Of a stretch of 64,000 bases of DNA, positions 46,581 through 57,730 are shown piece by piece. The position numbers and the translations under genes are program-made. Numbering within the stretch: position 1 is the first letter of the stretch; each line of letters begins with the position of its first letter. Source of the stretch: Cyanoderma ruficeps (Eukaryota; Chordata; Aves; Passeriformes; Timaliidae); assembly GCA_008694505.1 (NCBI GenBank), contig VZDJ01000056.1, forward strand, positions 11,794,082-11,858,081, read 5' to 3'. Under the pieces are notes generated by a model that saw only the letters and a list, made by a program, of their open reading frames with translations, ran no database searches and was not told where the DNA came from.

Positions 46581-47272
46581 GAGGGGAAGGCAGCCCCAGC
46601 CTGGTCCCTGGAGGTGGGGACAGTCCCTGCTGCTCTCCTGCAGGGCCCAGCTCCCATTCCAAGGAATTTGGGGATTTTGGAATGAGCTTGCAGGTGCTGA
46701 GTGATGAGGGGGAGCATCAAATGTCCTTTTGCAGTATTTATATGAAATTCTTGCAATCCAAGGAGCAGGGGGCTGAAGCTGGGAGTTGCTTTCAGCGACT
46801 GAAAGACTTTTTATTTTATCTTTTTATTTTTAAGAAGTCCATAAAAAATGAATGCTTGGGGTTTATTTTTAATCTGATGTTAAAGATTTAGAGCAGGGAA
46901 GGTGTTTCTGTCTGAATCCCAGAGGCAGGAGCTGCTGTGGCACTCAGGCTGTGCAAACCCCAGAGCTCTTCCCTCTCTCATCTGCCATCGTCACTCTGCA
47001 GGGGGATGGAAAAGGAAAGTCTCTTGGCAAGAGAAGGCTTTTCCTTGTGTTTGCTGCTTGCCCAATATGTTCTCTGAGTGTTTCCAAGTCAAACACTTCC
47101 TGCCACGTCTCCCAGGGAGCAGCAGGAGGGAAGTGGGATCTCGGTGCAGGTGGGGATCCTGGGGGGGAGAGGAGAACCCCAGAAACAAAGGTGGAGTTGG
47201 GCCCTCGGCTCATAAATCCTAAATAAATCAATAAATGGGTTGTAGAGGAGGGTGGTGGCAGCTCCAGACCTG
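46581..47272. other. Single-copy noncoding stretch, no gene seen
   Basis: Nothing recognisable. AT-rich around 46800-46890. Confidence 0.55.
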
Positions 47273-47378
47273 CCAGAGCTCCAGGAGTGTTTGGACAACA
47301 CCTCAGGGTGGGATTGTTGGGGCGTTGGGCTCTGAGCCCTGTGGGTCCCTTCCCGCCCAGGATATTCCCTAATTCCAA
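47273..47378 (+). mobile_element. CR1 LINE fragment, 3' end
   Basis: Runs 'ccagagctccaggagtgttt', 'ggacaacacctcagggtggg', 'attgttggggcgttgggctc', 'tgtgggtcccttcccgccca' and 'ggatattcc'. This is the CR1 subgroup ending 'gggtcccttccaactcaggatattctg', different from that of the 44929 copy. Confidence 0.88.
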
Positions 47379-47744
47379 ATCCCCTGATTCCACCAAAGGC
47401 CGCTTGCATAACCTGCACCTCACTGCTGAGTTTGGGCTGCCTGACTCAGCTGGAGGCAGCAGTTGTCCTGGTGTCTCCACATCCCTGGGTGCCCTGAACT
47501 TATTGGGAACACTTGGTTACTTAATTTGTTCTATTAATAAACGCAGTTCTTGCCTATGTGAGCAAAAATCAGAATAAAAGGCAAAGCCAGAGCTGCCTGC
47601 TTGCTGCTCCCTTGGCTGGACTCCACAGGGATCAGCTGTGGGGCTGCAGCCAAATCCTGCTCCCTGTCAGCTCCCAGGCCTTGGGGGAGGGCTGGGAATT
47701 CTCTCCCCTGCACATTTTGATGCTGTGGGATGGGATTTGTGGTT
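47379..47744. other. Single-copy noncoding stretch
   Basis: Nothing recognisable in about 370 bases between two CR1 tails. Confidence 0.5.
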
Positions 47745-47812
47745 CCTGGCAGTGGGGTGGGCTGGATGGGCCTCAAAGTCCCTTCCACCCCAAACCATCC
47801 TGGGATTCTGCT
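47745..47812 (+). mobile_element. CR1 LINE fragment, extreme 3' end
   Basis: Contains 'cctggcagtggggtgggctg', 'gatgggcctcaaagtccctt' and 'ccaccccaaaccatcctggg', ending 'attctgctat' and followed by an A-rich run to about 47853. Only some 70 bases of CR1 remain. Confidence 0.82.
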
Positions 47813-47878
47813 ATAAAATCATATTCTGAAAAAAAAGAAAAAAGAAAAAAAAATCCGTTACTTATTCCCCTGCTGGAA

Positions 47879-47932
47879 AGAGGGAGAGGAGAGCAGGGCA
47901 ATCTAGAGGGAGAGAGGAGAGCAGAGCAATCT
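47879..47932. repeat. 26-bp duplication, two copies
   Basis: agagggagaggagagcaggg with caatct at 47879 recurs at 47905 with a two-base insertion. Confidence 0.9.
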
Positions 47933-49106
47933 GCCAAATAATTTTTTATCAATTGTTTTCTCAGTTCTGTTTCCTGGACAGCATCAGTCCCAGCCCTGAG
48001 GCAGGAGCAGGAGCAGCTCCCAGTGCAGGAGGGTGAGGTGGGCAGGAGCTGCGGGGGGCACAGGCACTAAAACTGCTCAGAGGAGAGCAAAGCACACGGG
48101 GGCAGTTTGCTGGGGCTCTGGGGAGTTTGATTTTCTGCACAAAGAGAAGAACAAAGGCCTTGAACAGTAAATGCTGGTGACAAGAGCTGGCAGGACAGGA
48201 TGTGCTGCACTCCCTGAGCACCTCTGCTCTCTGTTGTATCCCTGGAGTAACACTGCTAACCCTGAACCTGTGCCCAGCCCCAACTCAACACCAAGCAGAA
48301 ATAACAAGAGCAGAAACAGTAAAAGCAGAAACAAACAGGTTGGAGTTTAACGAGGAGGACAAACCTGATTATACCAAAAGCTTTAATTGATAAATGCAGC
48401 ATGGAGGTGGCAGAAACTGCTTCTGCCAGTGCAGAGTTTGGTGTCAGCTCCTCCCTCTGAGCCAAGGCTGCCCTTTGTGTGCTGGGCTTTGCACCAGTTG
48501 TGCTTCAATGGAACCTGAAAATAAATTATTACCTGGCTTTTTGAGCTTCTCGTCCTCTCGAAAAGCAACTGAGAGCAAACCCCAGGCAGGCAGAAGGAGT
48601 AAGGCCTGAGTAAGTCAGGTGCTGTGTTCTCCAGGGCCTGGCAGCTGATCACTATTGATCAGGCCAAGGTGACCTTTCCCAACACAACACACTTGTCAGG
48701 ACCTGGGATTCAAAATAGCTGCAGTAAATCAGATTATCAGAACCAACTCGCTGCTGCCCAGGAAGGCTGCCATGCACATCCCCAGCTCGGGGTTCACACT
48801 GAAATAAAGGAATAAACCAGCACAGGCAGAGCAGGGCCACCCTCCAGCCCTCCACTGATGGGAGGTCTGGAGGTTCCAAACCCCACCAGCAGCTGATCCA
48901 AGCGATCCCACGGGGTTCTGCAACACCCAAAGAGCTGCCACAGATTCTCATGAACCTTCAGTGTGTTCCAAGTTCCCTTTAGACTTTTGTTTTCTGCATC
49001 TCCTGCTCAGTTTGTCAACTTCTGCCCACCCAAACCTCCTTAAAACCTGCCAGGTATAAAACCAAAATGGCTCTGGTTGTTCTTTGGAGAGAAGAAAAGG
49101 TTTTGA
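47933..49106. other. Single-copy noncoding stretch, no gene seen
   Basis: No gene recognised. The part from 48290 to 48350 is rich in repeated 'agcagaaa' (four near copies), a weak purine-rich repeat. I considered an LTR here but see no paired ends. Confidence 0.5.
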
Positions 49107-49372
49107 CAAAACGAAGGAGGAATGGCTTCAAAGTGACAGAGAGAAGGTTTAGATGGGACATTAGCAAAGAAATCTTTATCATGAAGGTGGGGAGGCCCTG
49201 GCACAGATTCCCTGAGCTGCCCCTGGATCCCTGGAAGTGCCCAAGGCTGGACGTTGGGTTTGGAACAGCCTGGGACAGTGGGAGGTGTCCCTGCCATGGC
49301 AGGGGTGGCACTGGGTGGGCTTTGAGGCCTTTTCCACCCCAAACACTTCTGGGATTCTATTCCATGATAGCA
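49107..49372 (+). mobile_element. CR1 LINE fragment, 3' region
   Basis: Runs 'aaacgaaggaggaatggctt', 'caaagtgacagagagaaggt', 'ttagatgggacattagcaaa', 'gtggggaggccctggcacag', 'ctgcccctggatccctggaa', 'cagcctgggacagtgggagg', 'tgtccctgccatggcagggg' and 'ggcactgggtgggctttgag', ending 'cacttctgggattctattcc'. About 265 bases, the most complete plus-strand copy. The 21-bp segment doubled in the 44929 copy is single here. Confidence 0.95.
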
Positions 49373-49525
49373 AAGACAGAATGGGAGGTTAATGGTGTGT
49401 CATGATGAACTTCCAGCACCTGAGAGATGAACAAACCAGGCTGGATTTGTATTCCGGTTAATCTGAATAAGATGGAGACCTTGTGGTGCTCCCATTCTTT
49501 AGCTGTTCATGAAACCCCACTTGGC

Positions 49526-49542
49526 AAAAAAAAAAAAAAAAA
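49526..49542. repeat. Poly(A) run, 17 bases
   Basis: An uninterrupted run of 17 A with no recognised retrocopy upstream. Confidence 0.9.
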
Positions 49543-49630
49543 GCTCTCTCTGCCTTCTTAGAACCCTCATAATTTTTAATCTTTTGTAAGGTGCTTTCAT
49601 TTCCCTGTGTGCAAAACCCCGGGGAGGAAT

Positions 49631-49672
49631 GCAGGGCCCGGGCAGGGATGCAGGGCCCGGGCAGGGATGCAC
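49631..49672. repeat. 19-bp tandem repeat, about 2 copies
   Basis: gcagggcccgggcagggat at 49631 repeats at 49650. GC-rich. Confidence 0.9.
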
Positions 49673-49989
49673 ACACCCGGCACACAGAGGAGCTGCTGTG
49701 ATGGGCAATCACACATCAGGCATCTCCTGAGCAGATCCTGCTGCTGGGATTTGATTCCCTGCCATTCCGTGTTTTATCTGCTTGTTGGGGAAAGGTGCCA
49801 GACGAAAGAGACACAGAAATTTAACTGAACGCAGGTTATCGAGGAGACACGATTTCATATTCACTCCAGGCATATCGAGATCTTCCAGAGCTGAGAAGAG
49901 CACAAAGAATGATGTGAGTGGCAGGAGCATTGATAAATTAATTGTACACAGCGCCGAGCCCAGCTCTGGAGCTGATTCTTTGCTGTAAC

Positions 49990-50221
49990 TCGTGTTCTAC
50001 GAGCACAGGGAGAGGCAGGAGAGCTGCTGCTGCAGCCCGAGACGGCAGCGAGCGCTCCTGCAGCGGCAGGTTTGGTACGGATGGATCCTCCCCGGGGCGG
50101 GAATAATCTGTGACACCAGAGCATCTCACCCCCGGGCACCTGCCAGCCAAGCACCGCGCCCAAAACTCCCCGTGCAGAGGCTGAATAACAGCGCTGTGAG
50201 TGAGGGGCTGCGCTCAGAGCA
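49990..50221. other. CpG-rich patch before a minisatellite
   Basis: A visibly CpG-rich non-repetitive segment (runs such as acggcagcgagcgctcctgc) that leads directly into the 26-bp array. The arrangement mirrors 9440-9790. No exon recognised. Confidence 0.35.
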
Positions 50222-50485
50222 CGGAGGGAGCCGGAGGGCTCCGGGCACACAGGGAGCCGGAGGGCTCAGAGCACACAGGGAGCCGGGGGGCTCAGAGCAC
50301 ACAGGGAGCCGGGGGGCTCCGGGCACACAGGGAGCCGGAGGGCTCCGGGCACACAGGGAGCCGGAGGGCTCAGAGCACACAGGGAGCCGGGGGGCTCCGG
50401 GCACACAGGGAGCCGGAGGGCTCCGGGCACACAGGGAGCCGGGGGGCTCAGAGCACAGAGGGCTCCGGGCACAGAGGGCTCCGGG
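50222..50485. repeat. 26-bp GC-rich minisatellite, about 10 units
   Basis: Unit acacagggagccggagggct followed by ccgggc or cagagc. The anchor gagccgg lies at 50228, 50254, 50280, 50306 and onward every 26 bp. Two binary variants alternate along the array: gga or ggg in the middle, and ccgggc or cagagc at the end. The last units shrink to about 17 bp. The repeat keeps several frames open on both strands (roughly 49992-50636), which are not genes. Confidence 0.96.
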
Positions 50486-50877
50486 CACAGCCATCACCCC
50501 CTCTGTCTGGGTGGGAGAGGCTTTGGTGCGGGTTCCCGAGTTCAGGAATGATCCCCGGGCAGTCCGCAGCTCCCCGCACACTCAGCATCCCCCGCCTGTG
50601 CCTGCACCGCCCGGGCCTTCATTAAACTCCGCCTGATTCCCGCGGCTCCAAAGCCTTCGGGTTCACTACTCCAGCCATCCTGGAAGGTGAATTTGGGCTC
50701 TGTAGGCTCGCAGCCTTCAGGGGGATCACAGAGTCCTGGATCCCGGGGCAGTAATGAGGGATCTGCTTGGACATCCCAGAATTTTGTGTTTCTGAGCGTG
50801 ATTTTAAATCCCTGTTCAGCCTCCCTGGGGAGAAGAGGAAAAAAGAACCAGTGCAGCTCAGGATTGAGGCTCTGATG
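50486..50877. other. Single-copy noncoding stretch
   Basis: GC-rich at the start, nothing recognisable. Confidence 0.5.
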
Positions 50878-51115
50878 TCACAGGATCATGGAATGAGTTG
50901 GGAGGGACCTTAAATCCCATCCATCCCACCCCTGCCATGGACAGGGACACCTTCCACTGTCCCAGGGACATCTCCCACTGTCCCAGGCTGCTCCAGCCTG
51001 GCCTTGGGCACTTCCAGGGCTCCAGGGGCAGCCCCAGCTGCTCTGGGAATTCCCAGGACAATTCCTTCCCAATATCCCATCCATGCCCGGCAGTGGGAAA
51101 CCATTGAAGTGATAC
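50878..51115 (-). mobile_element. CR1 LINE fragment, minus strand, with internal 21-bp duplication
   Basis: The plus strand reads 'tcacaggatcatggaatgag', 'ttgggagggaccttaaatcc', 'cacccctgccatggacaggg', 'ccaggctgctccagcctggc', 'cttgggcacttccagggctc', 'agctgctctgggaattccca' and 'ttcccaatatcccatccatg'. The block cagggacaccttccactgtc is doubled with a period of 21 bp (50942-50962 and 50963-50983), at the same place as in the 44929 copy. Confidence 0.94.
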
Positions 51116-53056
51116 TGCAGAATATTTCTCTCTTCTGTAGAAAAATTCTGTTTAAATGCTTGTTTGTTGGACACGGGAGAAATGGTGTTTGTGTGTTACA
51201 CTTATCCAGGGCTCTCTGCTGTGGATGACTGAATTTTTCAACAAAAAAATCGCTCTCTTGTGTTTTCCTGCCCTCTGCCTCCCCGTGCCTGCTCTCCCAC
51301 TGTAATTATCCAGTTACTGACTCTGCACATCGGCTGTTCAGTGTGGGGGAGGAGGGGGCTGAGCAGCCCAATTAATTAAGCCAAGTTGTAGCAGATCATC
51401 ATCATTTTTCAAGGTGTCAGTGGAGAGATCTCTGGGAGCGCTGCAGATGAGGCAGCACCACCTGGGAATTCGGCTCCGTTCCCATCACAGCAGTTCCCAG
51501 CCTGTGGAAATACCTGTCACAGCTCCAAGTTAACCCCACAGCAGCTATAAAGGATGTTTGCAGGGTTGTCCTGAAAGCCTTAATTTCCATCCTTCTAATA
51601 CAGAAAAAAAACCCAACCCCAGTGAACCCCAGAATTTTTCTGCTGCTGTGCAGAGAGGATTTTTGTGGGGCTTTGAAAAAGCCAGTTGCAAACAGCAGAT
51701 TTTAGCTGCAATTAAACCATGGAACGCTGCAGTTGGAGCAGGAAAGGAGGGGAAGGCAGTAAAGCAAATATCTCACACGAAGCACAGAGAGAAATGCGAA
51801 TTCTGTGGGGTTTTTTATGTGCCCAGGTCAGAAAACTCTCTGGGTTTACGCCCGGCTTGTTCAATATGACGCCGCACAAACTCCTGCTTTGCGTCTCTGC
51901 TTTGTCACACCCGACCCCGGCCTGGAGCTCAGGCAGTGTTTGTTGGCTTTTAAAAAGCAGCAGCTGAGGCGTTCCCAGGACAGGTTTGAGGAGGTGGCTG
52001 AGTGCTCACACCTCGGGGTGCCCAGGGAGCTGAGCGTGTCCCTGCCTGGCACAGCTCATCCTGCAAACTTCTCTCTTAAGGACTGGGAGGATCCTTAATC
52101 CAGCCCAGAATCACAGGCCAAGGTTTTTAAGGTTCAGCTCTGCTCCCTTTATGAATTTTTTTTTCCTGCACAGCCGTTTTCTGGCTATTTTGTAAATAAA
52201 ATATGATTTTATTTCTCTGTCGTTGAAGGTCAGGAGTTCCTGCAGCCCCCGGGGGTGGTCTGTGCCTGTACAGTCTGTTTTTCTGTTTGATCAGTGACAC
52301 GATGCTCACTGGGTTTATTGCTCTAGCACCACTTACCCTGCAGCTGCTCAGGGCTTTGTCACCATTTCCTCTGCTGCTCTCGGGGCCAAACCAGGGGCTG
52401 GTGAGGCCGAGATGTGGGGCTGGGGTCTGGGAGGAGGGTGGGACAGGACAGCCCAGGGATGCTCGGCTGGAGTTTGGGCTCTGTCTGCTGTGAGGGGGGC
52501 TCTGACCAGCACCCCCAGGTCACAAAAAAGATTTTGTGGGCGTCTGGAGACTGCTGGAATGGGCAGAATGAAGATAACAAGCAGGTAGGTTTATTTATAT
52601 GCTTTAACTATGTTTTATCTTAGCAGAATGCGTTTTTTCTCTTCGGAGGGTTCTGTTGTGGTGGTTTGCTGTCTTAACAGAAGAGGCAGCAATGTCTTTG
52701 ATGTCTTTCTATAAAGTTTTATCTCTGTGCCCTGGCTGACTCGGAGCCTTGTCACAGTGAGTTTTATTTTAATTAACCCTGTGCGGGGAGGTTGGTTTGG
52801 AGGGGAGCAGAGCTCCCTGGCCAGGGGCTGCTGGGGCAGGATCAGAATCTGTTCAAGCGCTCCCACAGGGTCTGAGCATGGCCTGCCCTGCCTGGGGCTG
52901 CTTATCTGACCCCTGCCAGCTGTTTACAGCTGGGCTTTTCCCAGATGTGATGCCTTTTATCAAAGCCTTTCTCATGAGGAGGCTGCTCTCTGCTTTCGGT
53001 CTTTCACCTGCCTGGGCTGGGCTGGATTTGAGGCTGTTCCTGCACCAAACTCCGGG
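51116..53056. other. Single-copy noncoding stretch with an exon candidate
   Basis: No gene recognised. The segment 52519-52584 is bracketed by splice-like sites and open in one frame (see findings). AT-rich segment with AATAAA near 52195. Confidence 0.45.
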
Positions 53057-53258
53057 AGCAAACAAGGAACTCAGGGGAGGCATGAAAAGGCCACAGTCCT
53101 GCAGGCCTGCAGAGATTCTGTGTGTGCAGAAATGCAGCAAAGGGGTGACAGAACAAACAAGGAACTCAGGGGGAGGCATGAAAAGGCCACAGCCCTGCAG
53201 ATTTGCAGAGATTCTGCGAGTGCAGAAACACAGGAATGAAGCAAGGGGGTGACAGATG
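53057..53258. repeat. 95-bp tandem duplication, two copies
   Basis: The block starting aacaaggaactcagggg at 53061 starts again at 53156. Shared parts include 'ggcatgaaaaggccacag', 'tgcagagattctg' and 'ggggtgacag'. The second copy has an insertion of about 8 bases ('acaggaat'). Confidence 0.94.
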
Positions 53259-56200
53259 GGGCCTGACCACGGCACCTCCTCACTCCCTTCCTCCTCCCTG
53301 GAATTCAAGGTTTACTCCAGAACTTCACATTTGTCACTGTTCAAACCCTCGATTTTTCAACCTTCGCTTTTTCTTTCGTGCAACTTTGTCTTGCAGCAGA
53401 ACCGTTCCTTCCCTCTCCCTTATTTATTTGCTGGCACAAAATCCAGCTAATTTCCCAAGCTAAATAAGCAATTTTGTTTTAATCTCATCCTCTGTTCCCA
53501 CTCCTTGATCATCCGTGCAATCCTTGTATACACTGAAATTCATCTGTCTTGAGCAAAGATGTACAAAATTATACACGAGGTTGAAAATTGAGTTCTTTGT
53601 GTTCCTGCCTGTTGGAAAAATGATGTGTAATAGGATTGAACTTTTTTAATTGCAAATTCCCATTCTACGTAAAGCACGCTTGGTTTCCTCCTCTTTTACT
53701 TCTGAGTTCCTGGTATTTAAGAGAAATTCTTGTTGTTTTCTCCAAAGAACAACATCTTTCACTTCACTGCAGGCAGGGTTTGCGTCTCCGCACGCAGCAG
53801 TAAAATTGAGTCACCCTGTGCCTTGGCGTTGTGGGGTTTGAATTGGATTATTTGGGATATCCTGATTGGATTGGAGGGGAATCTCATTTCTGCTGATTGC
53901 TGCTGCTGCCCTGGGCCCTGGGGGGGTTGTTGGGTGGGGAGAGGTTTGCTGTGTTTAGGGTGGGTCTTCTCAGGGGTGTCGGGAGTCTGCAGGAGCCCAG
54001 GAGCTTCTGGGCTGGGGCCACGGGATTGTTGGGGCTGGAAAAGGGAAACTTCAAGGTGTTTACAGAGGAGAAGAGCTCTGCCAGGATCCCAAACCGCTCT
54101 GGGACAGGAGTGAACCAGCACCTTCATCAAAGCTTTTAGAGCAGCTTTATTTCCCCCTGTGCCAGAGCCAAGGGCCAGCCCAGCCTGCCTCAGGCTCCAG
54201 GGGTGTCCCCAACTCATTTTCTGTCCCCTCCAGGGGGACGGGAGCTCACCTGCTTTGTAACCACCTTGTGTTTCTCTTTTTATTTGCTCAGTCCCTCCCT
54301 GAGCTCCCAGTGCCCCCCAGCCCCTCCTCGGGGCGGAGGAAATCTGTGCCCCTTCCCTTGGCAAAGGGATTTGGCTCAGCCCATTCTCCCTGGCAGGCTT
54401 TGGAAGGGGGCCCTGGGCCGGTGTCTCAGGAGGGTCAGCTCTGCTCCAGCCATGCCTTTACCTGCTACCTGTTGATTTTTATTCTCCTTTCATATTCCAT
54501 GGTCTAATTGTGGCTCTTAATCATGCCCATTACCTTAAGTCACGCTCTGCCAGCCATCCTCTGTCAGTGGCAATGGGAGGATTTTTTCCTTCCCTGGAAG
54601 GTGTTTGTGGTTGAATATCAGCCTCTCGATAATGAGGATTTGTTGGCTCAGGCCACACAGGACTGTGTGGCTCTGTGGGGAAGCAACACATTGGGTGGCA
54701 AAGAAAGGAGAGAAAAGTCAAGTGTGAAACCCTCCAGTGCTGGGGATGGCAGTCTGGAGGAGGTTAAATCCCTGCCCAAACCAAGGCGGCCGAAGCCCTT
54801 AAACAAAAGCCATGAAGGGGTTTGGCACCTCCCACAGGAGTCAGATCTTCCCAAAGTTTCCATCCTTTGGAAAAATTTGCATTTCATTTAATTTTATTTC
54901 ATTATTTCATCATTTCATTTCTGACCAGCTAGGCCCATCACGCACTAATTAATGTGGACCTGGTCCAGCGGGGTTCCAAAGCTGCTTTTAACTGTGGGGA
55001 GTGTGAGGCCGTGCAGGTGAATCTGCCCTGACCCAGCAGAGCTCCTGGAGGGTTTGGAATTGGGGCAGGACCTGCTGGTTTTGTGCCTGTGCTGGCACAG
55101 CCGCCTCTGAGGGCTCAGGTAATGCAAAATATTTGTGTTCAGAGCAGATATTGAACTGGCACACCCTGCAGAATGCAGATCTGCAGCTCAGCCCTGGGAA
55201 GAAGAGAAATAACTGAGGAGTCACAGAAAACAGAGCCAGGCTGTGATGGGACAAGCGAACAGCAGTGGGACTTGTGAGGAGAGGACTAAAATCTCTTTTT
55301 TGATGATTAAAAATGAGCGTATAACTGCTGGAGTTGTAACTCCTGACGCTCCAGATTGTGGCGAGAATCACAGCTGTCTTCTGCAGATTCGAGACACAGA
55401 TTAAGTTTTGCTTGAAGGATTCACATTCCCTGCCCTGTTTTATGGGGATTTCAGTTCCTTGGGATAAAATCCAGGGCCACTCTGGCCCTTTCCTTTCCGC
55501 TGGATCTATTTGCTCTCCCTCGTTCCCACACGCCCCAGGTTGTGCACCCAAATTTGGTTTTTCTCTGGACGTTGGGCAAATCTCCCTGCTCAGTCCATCA
55601 ATAAGCAGAGAGGTGGAAAGCTGCCCGTGCTGGGCTGTGGCTGCCGTGCCAGGGGAGCCCAGACTGACGGGGGCACTGACATTTGGGATAATTTGTCTTC
55701 AGGGCCTTTGGCCATTCCGGCCTCAACCCGCCCTGAATGTGATTTTTGGCTCGTGGGTCTGGGAAAAGCTGCTGGTGGGAGCACTGGGGTTTTCCTTCAA
55801 ACCACTGAGAAGATGGTTTGGGGAACTCTGAATTCCCCAGGATTTATTTAAAAGCTTTTTTTCCTCTTCATTTATTTATTTTTTTTGCAGCACCTTCAGC
55901 TGTGGATGGAATCTACTCTGAGGGGAGCTGTCTCTGTGCTCATTATTTTATCATCCAGCTGGAAAGCTGCTCAAAACTTTCAATCCTCAAAAATCACCGA
56001 GTCTTGAGGAATTTCCAGAGCAGTCAGTTGTACCTGTTTTCATTTAGTTGCAGAACCTCTGAAAGAAATGTGTTCTAAAAAAACCCCAAAACCCCTAAAT
56101 ATTTATAATAATAAGAAATAATAATAGGTGTTGGAAGGAGCACAGGGATGGTGGAGGGCCTGGAGGGCAGAATATGGCACTGGAATTATAAAAAAAGAAA

Positions 56201-57494
56201 TCTTACTCAAGTGCAGCTAAGACAAGGCTTTGTTTGCTTCTGAAATTAAGAAAAACGAGTTGAGGCCACAGCAAGTGTGGGGATTTAAATGAAGTTGAGT
56301 CAGGAGACTCCCCCAAAGAGAGATGAGATTTTATTTTTGGAAGTATCTTGAATTCTTATTGAAGATGGGCGTGACTCACTTGGGATTAAATATAATTTGT
56401 GTCAGTTTTAAATGAATAAACAAGCACCGAGTCGAGCAGGAGCTTCAGTGCTCAGCGGCTGAATATTCCTGTGTCCACTGGGAAGGTGCTGACCTCCCTG
56501 GAATTCTCTGCAGCCAGAGCTGCCCTTCGGACCTTCCACGCTCCTGGGCATTTATTCCCCCCGTGCTTCTGCTTTGTTAACACTTTGTCAATCACTTTTT
56601 TTGACTCCGTGCAAAATAAATCTCCCAAATTGCAGGGCCGGGGTAGAGTTTTCCATTAGACACTGCACAAAAGCTAACAGCTCACTCTGGTGTTGCTCTG
56701 CATCCTGTCTCCCAATAAATCCCGGGCTCTGGCACGTCCTTGTGCAGACACTCTGCTGCCTCTGAGCAGGAATGATGTCATGGGGTTGTTAAAAAGGGCA
56801 ATAATATGGATTTTCTTTAGCCATTGTGTCATCAGAAGGGTGCAAATCTGAGCGGTTTGAAAAATCCAAATCAATTTATTGTGCATTATGAAAATTCCTT
56901 GATATATTTTCTGTGTTGCGGAACATTGTGGCTTCCAAGTGTCCTGCCTTGAGAAACAGAGCTGCTACTCATAAAGAGATTCTCCTGAATCAAAGCACGG
57001 CCATAAAAAACTGGAGGTGCCAAAGGATTTGATTTCCCCCCCAGTTTTGGATCAGACATCTCGTGTTTTAAGAAAAGGAGACACTGGAGAAATGTTTCCC
57101 CAGTGGTGATAGCCACCAATTCTCCATGAGTTATGAGACACTTGACTAAAACTGTAACTTTGGATGAGCAGAAACCATCATGGCCAATCTCAGGGCGCCT
57201 TGTGTTGAGCGGTCAGACCCCGTGGCAGGTTGTGCAGCCTTCAGAAAATGGCATTTCCCACCTTGGAGGGTGGGCTGGGACAAAAGGCCCCAGGTGAGGC
57301 TCTGCAGGGTGACAGGGGTGACGTGGGGACAGGAACCCTCAATATCCCCGGGCTGGGTTGTCCCCTGTGTCCCTGAGAAGTTCTGGGGCACAGCAGCTGG
57401 GTCCTGCCTCTCTCCCCCCCTCGGTGCTGGGCGAGCAGGAATTACCCCAAATTCAGATATTTTGGCAATCCGGCCTGAGAAGGGAGCCCGAGGG
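53259..57494. other. Long single-copy stretch, no gene recognised
   Basis: About 4.2 kb without a CR1 piece or tandem repeat that I can see. Plus-strand frames at 54508-54891 (127 codons) and 55358-55831 (157 codons) and minus-strand frames at 53759-54364 (201 codons) and 54988-55551 (187 codons) show no known domain. A very strong acceptor-like tract ends at 55890 (see findings). ATTTC-rich run near 54893-54920. Confidence 0.5.
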
Positions 57495-57730
57495 GCAGTC
57501 AGGAGTGTTTGTGGTGTCTGTGGAGCCTGGGCAATGCAGTTTTCCTGCCCGGGGTGCAGTCAGGAGTGTTTGTGGGGTTTGTGGAGCCTGGGCAATGCAG
57601 TTTTCCTGCCCGAGGTGCAGTCAGGAGTGTTTGTGGGGTTTGTGGAGTCTGGACAATGCAGTTTTCCTGCCCGGGGTGCAGTCAGGAGTGTTTGTGGTGT
57701 CTGTGGAGCCTGGGCAATGCAGTTTTCCTG
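57495..57730. repeat. 61-bp tandem repeat, four copies
   Basis: The anchor gcagtcaggagtgtttgtgg lies at 57495, 57556, 57617 and 57678, each 61 bp apart. The unit continues with 'tggagcctgggcaatgcag' and 'ttttcctgcccggggt'. Two unit variants (gtgtctgtgg and ggtttgtgg) are arranged A-B-B-A. 61 is one more than a multiple of three, so three plus-strand frames read the same peptide. Confidence 0.97.

Larger units (their letters stand above)
49373..49989. other. Single-copy noncoding stretch
   Basis: Holds a 17-base A-run (49526-49542) and a 19-bp repeat (49631-49672). No gene. Confidence 0.55.

Noticed and set aside
46237..46891. 155- and 187-codon plus frames
   Set aside because: They read through the 43-bp CR1-derived array.
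48100..48900. Possible solo LTR of an endogenous retrovirus
   Set aside because: No matching ends, no target-site duplication and no recognisable LTR core.
49992..50636. 214-codon plus frame and overlapping frames on both strands
   Set aside because: Produced by the 26-bp minisatellite; the peptides are the same repeat read in shifted frames.
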